From Perilla frutescens (taxonomy: Eukaryota; Streptophyta; Magnoliopsida; Lamiales; Lamiaceae), in NCBI GenBank assembly GCA_026008535.1, contig BRKX01000004.1, positions 55,870,501 through 55,934,500 of the forward strand: 64,000 bases of DNA, written 5' to 3'. The translations under genes were made by a program, and so were the position numbers. Shown piece by piece: positions 10,452 through 20,657 of the stretch (positions are counted from its first letter, which is position 1; each line of letters opens with the position of its first letter). The notes below the pieces were generated by a model, which was given only the letters and a program-made list of their open reading frames with translations, ran no database searches and was not told the origin of the DNA.

Positions 10452-11200
10452 TCAATCTCGAAGCGTCGGTTGAACTACTAATGTTGCAATTATAGCATTA
10501 ACTTCTTCTGGTGTGGCTATAATCTTTAGACTCAACTTCTTAAAATCCTTAATTAACTCCTCTTGTTGCGTGATTTCGTTTGTGGGATTCACTTTCTTTC
10601 TGCTGAGTGCGTCAGTGACAACGTTGGTCTTTCTAGGATGATACATGATCGTGCAATCGTAATATTTGACTAATTCTAACCGCCTTTTTTGTGTCATGTT
10701 CAACTCCTTCCGAGTGAAGAAATATTTTAAACTCTTACGGTCTGTATAAATCTCACATTTATCTTCGTAGAGATATTGTCTCCATATATTCAATACAAGC
10801 ACAACAACAGCCAACTCCAAATTGCGAGTGGGATTATCTCCAATTGATGATACCTTGACTTTAGGTCTATTTTTTGAGAACACGCTTGTTCCTCTAAGTT
10901 GATCGAATAAATCTTCAATTCTCAGTGAGGGATATTTATTCTTCACGATGAGGCGATTTAAATCTCGATAATCTATACACATTCTCATACTTCTATCTTT
11001 TGTCTTCACAAACAAGATCGGTGCTCGATGATGAAATGCTCAGTCGAATATATCCATTGTCTAGAAGTTCTTGAAGCTGGATCTTCAACTCTTGTAATTC
11101 CGATGGTGCCATTCGGTACGGCACTTTAGACACGGGTGCTGCTCCTGGGACCATGTCGATCGTAAACTTGATTTATATATTCGGTGGTAATCTGGGTATC
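10452..11200 (-). pseudogene. Gypsy reverse transcriptase-RNase H with internal deletion
   Basis: The RT begins with MVPGAAPVSKVPYRMAPSEL, MRMCIDYRDLNRLIVKNKYP and LFDQLRGTSVFSK. It then jumps straight to an RNase H tail: YEDKCEIYTDRKSLKYFFT, RRLELVKYYDCTIMYHP and TNVVTDALSRK. The palm with its YVDD box and most of the connection are missing, so the deletion removes the polymerase active site while keeping the reading frame for 187 codons. Known Ty3/gypsy order is otherwise kept. Confidence 0.85.
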
Positions 11201-11352
11201 TCCTTAGGGAACACATTCGTGAAATCTCTAACTATTAGCATGCTATCCAATGTTAGTTATGTTGATGTCGTTTCGATCACATTTGCCAAGAATCCTTGAT
11301 ATTCACCATTCCTCAACATCTTTAAAGCTTTAATTGCTGATATTACTCTGGG

Positions 11353-11706
11353 TCATCTACCTAACTTAGCTCCAGGGAATATAAACTCTTCCTTGTTCGG
11401 TTTCTGAAATGCCACTTCTCGATCATGACAACGTATTGTCGTAAAAATTTTACTTAACCAGTCCACTCCCAAGATGAAATTGAATTCTCGTATTTCGAGA
11501 GCATACAAGTCAGCCACAAGTTCCTTCCGTTCAAAGTCTAATCTAACATCCATAGCAATTCTATCGATTCTCAAGGTCTTTCCAGTAGAGATCCTAACAT
11601 CGGGACTAAGTTCTCCATCTACTTCTAGTCCAACAACGTCTTCATGAGATTTCCTAATTTCTTGACCGTAATCACTCATCCGTTGAGATTTGAGAATTCC
11701 ATGCAT
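11353..11706 (-). pseudogene. Gypsy protease region, truncated
   Basis: The frame ends with ISTGKTLRIDRIAMDV, ADLYALEIREFNFILGVDWL and a tail that matches the C-terminal half of plant Ty3 retropepsins, where ILGMDWL is the hallmark. The DTG/DSG catalytic loop and the gag zinc knuckle should lie before it but are missing: the frame passes directly from gag-like MHGILKSQRM to protease sequence. An internal deletion is the simplest reading. Confidence 0.75.
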
Positions 11707-11719
11707 CTCTGGTTAAAAT

Positions 11720-12090
11720 CCTCTCATGAACCAGTCGGTCTCATGGTCTTCAGTGTTGATTACACGTGCTGCATATTGTGAGAGTTGATTAAACTTTCGC
11801 TCATACTCTCTCACGGACAAATTCCCTTATCTCAGCTCCAGGAATTCGGTTTGTTTTTGCATGCGAAAAGCGCGAGAGAAGTACTTATACATAACGATCT
11901 CTTTAAACTTGTCCCAAGTTAAGCCTTGATGCTTTTCTCCGATCATGCCATTCTTTAGAAATGAGAGGTTCAATACTACCATGGAATCTAGGTGGAGTAT
12001 ATCGATGAAATTGCTCGATCTCCTGACTAATAGTTGGCAGAGAAGGTGCATTGGGCGCTGTATTTTGTTGATTCATCGTGCTCTGTGTTT
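11720..12090 (-). pseudogene. Gypsy gag remnant
   Basis: Broken minus-strand frames give APNAPSLPTISQEIEQFHRY, TPPRFHGSIEPLISKEWHD, TWDKFKEIVMYKYF and EFVREYERKFNQLSQYAARV, the typical retrotransposon gag domain of plant chromoviruses. At least two frameshifts are needed to read through. The CCHC knuckle is absent. Confidence 0.75.
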
Positions 12091-12468
12091 GGATGTTGGA
12101 CGAATCCCTAAAGTGCTCTAATTAGATCTGGCATGAAGTTATTTCTTTTCAAATTTGACGCTTGATCGGCCTCATCTCATATTTCACGTGACGCGTGCGG
12201 GTAATTGAAGAAGTGTATACTACTAGGTTCAAGTTAACTAATAAATCTCTAAATACCTTGAATCTAAATAAGGAAACATCTGTGGAGGAAGCTTCTATGT
12301 TCTTCTAAATTTTGAGGACTAAGTAACTTCTTTGTTATTTATCATGCATTTCAAAATAATAGAATTGATTTGCATAAATCATTTCTCAACATCTCATTCT
12401 TTCTTTGCATAAATCGTGTCACATTCTTTCTTTGCATAAATCATTTCTCAGCATTTCTCATTACCATT
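12091..12468 (-). other. Leader remnant of the gypsy element
   Basis: Between gag and the 185-bp LTR-like unit there is about 380 bp without coding potential. At about 12370-12462 it contains a short repeat built on CATTCTTTCTTTGCATAAAT and CATTTCTCA. No primer-binding site or 5' LTR of the gypsy element was found. Confidence 0.45.
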
Positions 12469-12653
12469 TGTAACGCCCCAGGTCCACGGGGGTGGGGCCC
12501 AGTGACGAAACGACGGCACAACGGGCTCGCTAGCAACTACTTGGCATCTGTCCTTGCATTGCCAAAATGGTTAACCCAAGTTGCTAGAGAGTCCATTAAG
12601 CCCACTTATATACTTATCAAACTTTCATTCTCCTACCGATGTGGGACATTACA
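12469..12653 (-). mobile_element. Solo-LTR-like TRIM unit, 185 bp
   Basis: The minus strand starts TGTAATGTCCCACATCGG, a well-known beginning of plant TRIM and 5S-bearing LTRs, and ends GGGGCGTTACA, giving TG..CA ends. A TATATAAG lies about 40 bp in. No matching internal region or second copy is adjacent and no 5-bp target duplication is visible (flanks CCATT and TAATG), so it is either a solo LTR with decayed flanks or one end of the larger composite whose other end is at 6095 or 6311. Confidence 0.65.
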
Positions 12654-12659
12654 TAATGA

Positions 12660-13275
12660 AAACCAGTGGGAGCAACCCAGATCATCGAAATCTGATCATG
12701 AAAGGTGTGATGCCGCACCCACATCAACTGAAAATGGAATGAGGACTTAGGAATCTGGAGGGAAAACTGACAAGTGACAAGAAGGGGAGCGTGATCCGAA
12801 TGGATACGAGGGAGGTGAGTGACACTGGTAACAGCAAAATCAGAGGACCAAGACTCGTTCAGAAGAACTCGATGGAGGCGCTTTAATAAATAGCGACCCG
12901 CCCAAGTATAGTCCGATCCAGAATAGCCATCATCAGAGAGCTGACAATCAACAATGGCATCAACAAAATCCGTCATCTCTCTGTGCCGGTCTGTGGAGCT
13001 CCCAGAACGCTCATAGTAGTGGAGGAAGATATTAAAATTCCCACCCACTACCAAGGGGAATCCTCCATGGAAGGAGCAATCTGACGAAGAGAATCCCATA
13101 AGAGATATCTTTTAGCTCGTTCACAAGCTGCATATATAAAGGTAAAGAAAAGGGGACGAGCAAAGAGAACAGAGTCTGTCAGACGAATATGTAGGAGCTG
13201 AGGAGTGTCCATTAGGACATCACTGTGAAAGGAGGGCCTAAAGAAAGCCCAGATCTTATTGTTGCAATTGCTCAA
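12660..13275 (-). pseudogene. LINE APE-type endonuclease (copy A)
   Basis: Minus-strand frames contain VVILEPMA upstream, CNNKIWAFFRPSFHSDV, then WLVVGGNFNIFLHYYERSGS, DYTWAGRYLLKRLHRVLLNE and SDHAPLLVTCQF. These match the apurinic endonuclease of plant L1 elements. The GDFN motif reads GNFN, so a catalytic-region aspartate is replaced by asparagine; copy B keeps D at the same place. The end of the domain is cut by the LTR-like unit at 12653. Confidence 0.85.
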
Positions 13276-13447
13276 ACCCCTGAAGCCACCTAATCATCGA
13301 TTGAAAAATCGAAAATCGGGTCAGGCCATGGGTTCGAGAATAACAACAGCAGAAAGACGGTGAGTGCGAATCATGTCTTGGAGCTGCGTCTGGGTAAGAG
13401 AATTCCCAATTCCTTAGGCGGTCCAGACAAGAAAATTCGCACTCATA

Positions 13448-14893
13448 TCAACAAGAGGGAGAAGGGGGAGCACCACTCACTCCCGATCTCGATCGGGGGC
13501 CAGGATTAAAGGATGAGGGATGCGGATGATCAATCTTATCAGGAATGAACTCACCCTTCTCATGACGAGGAACTGAAGAATGGGAAGGATGAGGAGAAGC
13601 ACGCTCATGAGCAGAGCTATCACGAACGGAGGAGTAATCCATGTTGTCCTCCTCTAAAGCACCAATCATGTCCTCGACCACTTTATGTGGACGGTTGAAG
13701 CGAGAGGCGAGGTGCAGGCTGAGCATAATATGAGGATGCTCCAGGATCAGGTGGATCCTGCTGAAGGGGGAGAACCGATTGGCAGGCATTTGCTTAGAAG
13801 AGAGGGGGATACAACTTTTTATGCTGCACCCGTACCCACTTCCTCTTCTTAGAAAGATGAGAATTGGAAGAGGACGGAATGGAAGATGCCACAACCTTCC
13901 CTTTATCCTGCTCGGAAGACACATGACGAGGCGTAGGAGAATCCTTAGTAGGGGGAGGATCCTCACGATTTTGCTTTTTTGGGGGAGGAGGTTTTGCAGG
14001 GTGACGAGAGGCCGAGACTGGTCTGTCAGGACGGACAATACCATTCATAGTGTAACAGTCATCAATAACATGTCCTACGTGTCTACAGCCCTTACAATAA
14101 ACAGGTAAAATCTCAAACACCACTTTTTGATGCATAACAACCCCACCAATAATCAATACCACCTTATAAGGAATAATAGCAGTCAGGTCAATCTCAATGC
14201 AAATGCGGGCATAAGATAAACGTGTGCTCGGGTGGTGGTGTGTCTATCAATCTCCACATGAGTACCAATCAAAGAGGCCACAGAGAACAAATCATGCTTC
14301 TCAAATAAATGCACAGGTCAACCAGGCAGATGACACCAAACAACAACAATTGTGGACTCATACAATACAGAAAAAGTGGGGGTCCATTTAAAAACACGCA
14401 TAGGATGTCCATGAATAAACCAAGTAGCCTTATCAGCAGCAGCCAGCAACATTTTCACATAATCACATTTTTCAGACAGCATGATCAAAATGTGCTTAGC
14501 ATTCAGAAATTTCCAATTTAATTTACCAGATAGTTTGAGATTCCCAAGAGCTTTAGCAATTTGTTCGACATTAGGGAGACCCTGGGAAAATTTGCCCACC
14601 ACGACTAGCTCCAAAGACCCTACAAGAGAAGAAGTATCGGCATCAGAAAAATGAAGAGCCGACTTTCCCTCATAATAGTATTAAGTGCCAATTTTCTTTG
14701 GAATAGATGAATTGGATTCGGCTGCAGCAGTGGGAGTGCTTTTAAACAAACTAGCAAATGTTTTTGTGTAAGGGTGAACAGACTGAGAAGATGGATGCGT
14801 ATCTGATGAGAGAGAATGTGCAGATTCAGGATGCTGACGAGAGAGAGTAGGGGAGCATGGGACGAGATAACCCTTCTTCTTTGTATGCTCCAT
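13448..14893 (-). pseudogene. LINE ORF1 (RNA-binding gag-like protein), copy A
   Basis: ORF1 of plant LINEs is a nucleic-acid-binding protein with an N-terminal DUF4283-like domain and a CCHC knuckle. Here the frames give RQHPESAH at the start, KALGNLKLSGKLNWKFLNAK and CDYVKMLLAAADKATWFIHG for the first domain, and CKGCRHVGHVIDDC (CX2CX4HX4C) for the knuckle, followed by a basic proline-rich tail. A nonsense change (TAA at 14681-14683 where copy B has CAA) and at least two further frame breaks make it inactive. Confidence 0.85.
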
Positions 14894-14928
14894 GCTCCCC
14901 TACTCTCTCGTCAGCATCCTGAATCTGC
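14823..14928. repeat. Dyad centre between the two head-to-head LINEs
   Basis: GATTCAGGATGCTGACGAGA and the following bases at about 14823-14860 are mirrored as the reverse complement at 14890-14927, leaving a spacer of about 29 bp that includes a TTCTTCTTTG stretch. From here the two LINE copies diverge outward, making the middle of a multi-kilobase inverted repeat. Confidence 0.95.
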
Positions 14929-16296
14929 CCATTCTCCATCATCAGATACTCAGCCATTTTCTCAGCCTGTTCACCTTTACACAAAAATATTTGCTAGTTT
15001 GTTTAAAAACACTCCCACTGCTTCAGCCGAATCCAATTCATCTATCCCAAAGAAAATTGGCACTCAATACTATTATGAGGGAAAGCCGACTCTTCATTTT
15101 TCTGATGCCGATACTTCTTCTCTTGTAAGGTCTTTGGAGCTAGTCGTGGTGGGCAAATTTTCTCAGGATGTCCCTAATGCCGAACAAATTGCTAAAGCTC
15201 TTGGGAACCTCAAACTCTCGGGTAAATTAAATTGGAAATTTCTGAATGCTAAGCACATTTTGATCATGCTGTCTGAAAAATGTGATTATGTGAAAATGTT
15301 GCTTGGTGCTGCTGATAAGGTTACTTGGTTTATTCATGGACATCATATGTGTGTTTTTTAAATGGCCCCCCACTTTTTCTGTATCGTACGAGTCCCCAAT
15401 TGTTGCTGTTTGGTATCGTCTGCCCGGTTTACCTGTGCATTTATTTAAGAAGCATACTTTGTTCTCTGTGGCCTCTTAGATTGGTACTCATGTGGAGATT
15501 GATAGACACACCACCACCCGAGCACGTCTATCTTATGCCCGCATTTGCATTGAGATTGACCTGACTGCTATTATTCATTCTGAGGTGGTATTGATTATTG
15601 GTGGGGTTGTTATGCATCAAAATATGGTGTTTGAGAATTTACCTGTTTATTGTAAGGGCTGTAGACACGTAGGGCATGCTATTGATGACTGTTACACTGT
15701 GAATGGTATTGCCCGTCCTGACAGACCAGTCTCGGCCTCTCGCCACCCTGCAAAACCTCCCCCCCCCAAAAAGTAAAATCGTGAGGATCCTCCCCCTGCT
15801 AAGGATCCTCCTATGCCTCGTCATGTGCCTTCCAAGCAGGATAAAGGGAAGGCCGTAGCATCTTCCATTCCGTCCTCTTCCAATTCCCATCCTCCTAAGA
15901 AGAGAAAGTGGGTACGAGTGTAACACAAAAAGTTGCATCCCCCTCTCTTCTAAGAAAATGCCCGCCAATCGGTTCTTCCCCCTTCAGCAGGATCCCCCTG
16001 ATCCTGGAGCATCCTCATATTATGCTCAGCTTGCACCTCGCCTCGCTTCGACCGTCCATAAAGTGGTCGAGGATATGATTGGTGCTTTCGAGGAGGATAA
16101 CATAGATTACTGCTCTGATCCTGATAGCTCTGCTCATGAGCGTGCTTCTCCTCATCATTCCCATTCTTCACCTCCTCGTCATGAGGAGGGTGAGTTCCTG
16201 CCTGATAGGCTTGATCATCCGTGCCCCTCATCCTTTGATCCCGGCCCCGGGTCGAGATCGGGAGTGAATGGTGCTCCCCCTTCTCCCTCTTGTTGA
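14893..16296 (+). pseudogene. LINE ORF1, copy B
   Basis: The plus-strand mirror image of copy A ORF1. The first frame (14816-15361) covers RQHPESAH through CDYVKMLLGAADKVTWFIHG without a stop. After a frame break it continues with RHTTTRARLSYA, then CKGCRHVGHAIDDC in 15492-15776, a stop after PPPPKK, and the acidic/serine-rich tail to 16296. The same domains occur in the same order as in copy A. Copy A and copy B differ by scattered substitutions and small indels and are broken at different places, so they decayed independently after insertion. Confidence 0.85.
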
Positions 16297-16895
16297 TATG
16301 AGTGCGAATTTTCTTATCTGGAACGCCTAAGGAATTGAGAATTCTCCTACCCAGACACGGCTCCAAGACATGATTCGCACTCACCGTCTTTCTGTTGTTG
16401 CTATTCTCGAACCCATGGCCCGACCCGATTTTTGATTTTTCGATCGATGATTAGGTGGCTTCAGAGGTTTGAGCAATTGCAACAACAAGATCTGGGCTTT
16501 CTTTAGGCCCTCATTTCACTGTGATGTCTTTATGGACACTCCTCAGCTCCTACATGTTGGTCTGACAGACCCCGCTCTTTGCTCGTCTCCTTTTCTTTAT
16601 CTTTATATATGTAGCTTTTGAGCGGGTTGAGAGATATCCCTTATGGGATTTTCTTCGTCAGATTGCTTCTTCCATGGAAGATTTCCCTTGGTTAGTGGGT
16701 AGGGATTTTAATATCTTCCTCTACTACTATGAGCGTTCTGGGAGCTCCATGGACTAGCACAGAGAGATGATGGATTTTTCTGATGCCATTGCTGATTGTC
16801 AGCTCTCTGATGCTGGCTATTCTGGATCGGATTATACTTGGGAGGGTCGCTATTTATAAGAGCGCATCGATCGAGTTCTTTTGAAATATCTAATA
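16297..16895 (+). pseudogene. LINE endonuclease, copy B, truncated
   Basis: Frames give THRLSVVAILEPMARPDF and NNKIWAFFRPSFHCDV, then, after several frameshifts, GRDFNIFLYYYERSGSS and RIDRVLLKY. The GRDFN keeps the aspartate that copy A has lost. The sequence breaks off after RVLLKY near 16893 and joins reverse-transcriptase palm sequence, so the endonuclease C-terminus, the linker and the RT fingers are deleted. Confidence 0.8.
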
Positions 16896-16959
16896 GTTTC
16901 GGTTCTTCCACTCCTCCTGTGGCCTTCACCAGAGAGACCCCCTCTCGCCATCCCTCTTT

Positions 16960-17925
16960 GTCCTTGCTGCTGATTACCTGTCCAGGGGTGTCGATAAGCT
17001 TATCAAGTCCCATCCTGATATGATTTATCGTACCTCCAGACATGGTTTTCCCGTCTCCCACTTGGCCTATGTGGATGATATTCTTATCTTTACTCAGGCC
17101 AAGTCGGGTGCTCTGTCTGGTCTTATGGGGTTCCTCAATCATTATTCTACTGTGTCGGGACATCAAATCAATGCTAGGAAGAGCAGCTTCATCATTCACT
17201 CAAAGCATGCTCGGGCCTTGCAGTCCTCGATTGAGGAGGTTACGGGATTCTCCCTTGCCTCCTTCCCCATCTTCTATCTCGGTATTTTCCTTTATAAGGG
17301 GCACACCATGAAGGAGCTTTTCTTCGATCTTCGACAGAAGATCAGTGCGACGATCTATGGTTGGTCGCACCGTCATCTCTCATTTGGCGGTCGCCTTGCT
17401 CTTATCAAGAGCACCCTGGCCGCAATTCCTCTCCATTACCTTCAGGTCATGAGACCCCCCAAGTGCATTCTCCAGCAGTTAGAGTAGCTCATGACTCGTT
17501 TTTTTTGGGGGTCGAATGACGAGGCCCGAAAAACCCATTGGATCAATTGGAAGCAGGTTTGTCTTCCGACTACTGAGGGCGGCTTGGGCATTCATCGCCT
17601 GCCGGATATTTATGATGCTTCAGCTTCAAGCTCTGGTGGAGGTTTCGTTCTCAAAACTCACTTTGGGCTTTATTCACCATGATGAAGTATTATGGTGGTT
17701 TCTTCTCAAGTCGTGGTGCCTGTCTCCCCCCATGACAGCCACATTTGTCACCGCTTTCAGACTGAAAGCATTCGTGCCCAGCAGCATATCTCTTGGTCTG
17801 TCGGTACGGGTGATGTTAGCTTCTGGGATGATGTGTGGTTCGGGGCTACTCCCCATTATTTGATATGTCCTACCGTGCCTCGACTCGATCATGCACCTCT
17901 GAGTTTGAGGATTTCCTGAGGTCTA
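16960..17925 (+). pseudogene. LINE reverse transcriptase with YVDD, copy B
   Basis: The frame gives HPDMIYRTSRHGFPVSHLAY, with the catalytic YVDD at 17068-17079, then KSGALSGLMGFLNHYS, FYLGIFLYKGHTMKEL, WSHRHLSFGGRLALIKSTL and, after a TAG near 17486, MTRFFWGSNDEARKTHWINW and CLPTTEGGLGIHRLPDIYDA. It is the palm, thumb and connection of an L1-type RT. It supplies the part missing from copy A, while the fingers are missing here. A further deletion lies near 17910 (LSLRIS joins sequence that is about 30 residues further on in copy A). Confidence 0.85.
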
Positions 17926-18130
17926 CGCCGATCCTGTGGGGCGAGAAGAATGCCCTGAGATGGAATTTGACCCCTCACGGTGAGTTCTCTTTGACTTCTG
18001 CTTGGGAGTGTATCAGGCATCAGGCTCTGTCGACGCCAAGCTTCTGGCTAGAGAGATCCCTCTAGTTTCTTGTTGTCCATGTTGTTCGGTTTCTAGTACT
18101 GAGTCCATTCCTCATGTTTTCTTGTAGGGG
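17926..18130 (+). pseudogene. LINE zf-RVT remnant and truncation point, copy B
   Basis: Broken frames match the zf-RVT part of copy A (LLAREIPLVS, then a CCPCCSVS-type cysteine cluster). Similarity stops at about 18128 in the middle of the domain, so RNase H, the 3' UTR and the tail are absent. A LINE lacking its 3' end is not the usual 5'-truncation and points to a later deletion or rearrangement. Confidence 0.7.
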
Positions 18131-18755
18131 GGCAAATCCACCGTCCGCTGTGCAAGATATCCGAAAACTAAATACAGAAAACTTAAACTGTATCTTGCTG
18201 AACGAAATAATATGCGGAAATGTAAGTGTTGTTTGCAGAATGAAAATGATTAATATTAATAGTTGTTTTGCCACAACTCAGCCCAGTCTAGCCCACGCAT
18301 GGGCATGAATTAGTTGAAGGGGGACGACCACTTCACCACCAACGATCGTGTTTGCTGAATTGTAGGGGTCATGCTCCACACTCTTCTCTCTCCTCTATAT
18401 CTTCTCTCCATTTCTGAACTGACCATCCCAGGCTTTGGAACATGCTGCACACGTGGACCCATGGAGGTGGTTGTTGAACTTTCGTGCTTAATTCGCAACA
18501 GACTTTCAAAGATCCAACATCCTCTTTATGCCCTCAACCGAGTAGGCGTCTTGGTTATGCTCACAATGAGTCTAATGGTGCTCATTCTCTCCCCTGTCAC
18601 ACCTTATTCCTAACAAAACTCTATATACGACTAAAAGTACTAAAAATAAGTAAAAAGACATGGAAAAAAAATACAAAATTGAGTCTATATCAAGAATTAG
18701 AAAATATATTAAGATTTAAATCAAACTAGATTCGTATGAACACAAAAAATATTCT
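18131..18755. other. Unassigned stretch after LINE copy B
   Basis: About 620 bp, less AT-rich than its surroundings, with short open frames (18371-18613 the longest, 80 codons) that I do not recognise. No terminal repeats or RNA gene were seen. Confidence 0.5.
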
Positions 18756-18758
18756 TCC

Positions 18759-18859
18759 GGTGGAGATGACCTAGTGGTGGAATGAGGTTGCTTGAAGACC
18801 AAATGTCAAGGGTTCAGATCTCCTAAATACCACATGTCGGATATGTGAGTAAAAAAAAA
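18759..18859 (+). mobile_element. tRNA-derived SINE-like unit
   Basis: GATGACCTAGTGGT at about 18765-18778 fits a polymerase III A box, and GGGTTCAGATCTCC at about 18810-18823 fits a B box (GGTTCRANNCC) roughly 33 bp further on. The spacing is tRNA-like. The unit ends in an A-run at 18851-18859. The similar TTCTTCC and TCTTCTTTCC flanks may be a decayed target duplication. The tRNA fold itself is not preserved, so it is not a tRNA gene. Confidence 0.65.
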
Positions 18860-19053
18860 TCTTCTTTCCTGTCATCTTTAGATTTCCAAAAGTACTCATT
18901 TTAATTTAGAGGTTATTGCAATTATTTTGTATTAGAGGGGTCTGTAAAATAAAATATCAAATCATGACTACCGAAATAGTTTTAATTGGAAGTTACTCTC
19001 CAAAAGGTTTAATATATGGTGCATCAGGATGCACTGTATCCCCATGTCCTTTT

Positions 19054-19095
<42 letters not shown>

Positions 19096-20180
19096 GGATA
19101 AAATAAGTTAAATAAAATAAGAAAAATAAACAAGGGTTTCGACACCCATTTCTTAGTCATCAAATCTGGTCCTAACCCGTTGACAAGCTAGGTATAATGT
19201 TTTATATAAAATTTTCAGCATTTCATATTTTTCTTTTTTATTTTATTAAGTCAAATTTATCTTGGACATAAATAAAAATAAATTAAAATGAAACTAAGAA
19301 ATATTAAATTTTTTGAGTTTGAAAATCCATAGATCTGGATCAAAACATTTGAGTAGAAATAATATTTGATTCATGACACTCTCTTAAGTCTTAACTACAA
19401 CATAATTTCCAAAAATTTAAGAACAAACACCAACAAAACACACGCACACACAACATCAAAATTACAAGCTTTTCATTTTTTAATTATTTTTCTACACCTT
19501 CAACCTCATGGTTAAGCCAACAACATGATAAACACCAAAACCCAACATCTACTTAACAATTAAAAGTATTAACCAAAATAGATCATAAAATTAAAATACA
19601 AGCTAAAATCAAAATAATTAAAAAGAAACCAAAAAGAAAGTGAGGTTTTACAAGGCTATGGTATATCACATTTCTAGATCGAAAGATCGAGTCTAAACCT
19701 CAATATTCCTAAAAAAATAGAAGAAAACTGAAAAGGGAGAAAGGAAATTCCGAAAATAAAATCGTGCAATAATTATCAAGTCGCCGGAATGATTTCGGTG
19801 GTGGTGCCGGTGATGAAAGCCACATCAATGGAGGGAAGAAGAAGAAGAATTGGGGCCGACCATTTTGGAGGAGAGACAAAAGTGACCCCCAAATGAGGAG
19901 TGGGGGTATTTATATCCCCACTTAATAAAACCCTAATTATAGATTAGTTTAGCAAATAAATTATATTTTGATCAATTGGACTCCTAATCAGGTGATATCA
20001 AGTTCCATGGATTCGTATCGACGAGTACTATCATTTAGTGTGTTCGCTCAACTCAATCAAATAAGTAAAAGTATAAAAAATGATTAAAATAAAAGGCCCA
20101 CTAATTGGGCCTTTGCGTTAACATGGCTTAAACTTCTAGTTTCATTTCAAGCCAATAGACTAGCTGCATGGAGATTAGAT
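18860..20180. other. AT-rich spacer with a microsatellite
   Basis: Contains the AAT repeat at 19056-19095. From about 19770 to 19935 there is a GC-richer stretch (GCCGGAATGATTTCGGTGG, then GGGGTATTTATATCCCC, a short palindrome) that looks like the edge of some retroelement, but no domain can be assigned. Confidence 0.45.
19056..19095. repeat. (AAT)n microsatellite
   Basis: About 13 uninterrupted trinucleotide units in the plus strand. Confidence 0.95.
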
Positions 20181-20182
20181 AG

Positions 20183-20458
20183 ATGATCTCCCTTTGTAAT
20201 ACGTTATCAACACAAGTTTTGCTCAAGATTCAAGGCTTCAAAATGGAGAATATCAAGAAATATGATCTTCTTGATAGCACTTCGACACACTCAATACTAA
20301 ATAACAAAATATATTTCTCAAGTATTGCACTATGTAAATTGCAAGTTAAGACAATATCAGGCCCCGTTGAGATTGTAGATTTAAAAAATCTAATAGCTAT
20401 GGTAATTAATGCATATGATATATTTCAAAATTCAAATGCATCACCTTTATTTTGTTAG
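20183..20458 (+). pseudogene. Possible copia 5'-end/gag fragment
   Basis: A 91-codon frame. The sequence TACGTTATCAACACAAG just inside it, followed by CTTCAAAATGGAGAATATCA, resembles the leader and gag start of some plant copia elements (TACGTTATCAGCACGA, then an ATG and a NIxK motif). The remaining residues match nothing I recognise. Identification rests on the leader only and is weak. Confidence 0.3.
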
Positions 20459-20577
20459 TGATGGATGGTTATCATATTCTTGATTAATGTCCTTTAAGTA
20501 GTGCATGGTTTTAAAAAATCTAACAGTTGCGGTAATTAATGCATATGATATATTTCAATATTCAAATGCATCACTTG
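20380..20577 (+). repeat. Direct repeat of about 65 bp, 130 bp apart
   Basis: TTTAAAAAATCTAATAGCTA followed by GGTAATTAATGCATATGATA at 20380-20443 recurs at about 20510-20575 with a few substitutions. It may be a local duplication. Confidence 0.85.
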
Positions 20578-20657
20578 TATAGGGGATATATAATATCCTA
20601 ATTACTAAAAAGAGAATAAATATTGATCAATCGTTACTATATTATATTTTGAGAAGC

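Noticed and set aside
12370..12750. 126-codon plus-strand open frame
   Set aside because: Crosses three unrelated units (gypsy leader, TRIM-like LTR, LINE endonuclease antisense); repeats of MHKSF/LCIN reflect a DNA repeat.
18765..18823. Functional tRNA gene
   Set aside because: A and B boxes are present but the acceptor stem and anticodon arm cannot be folded; a SINE head fits better.
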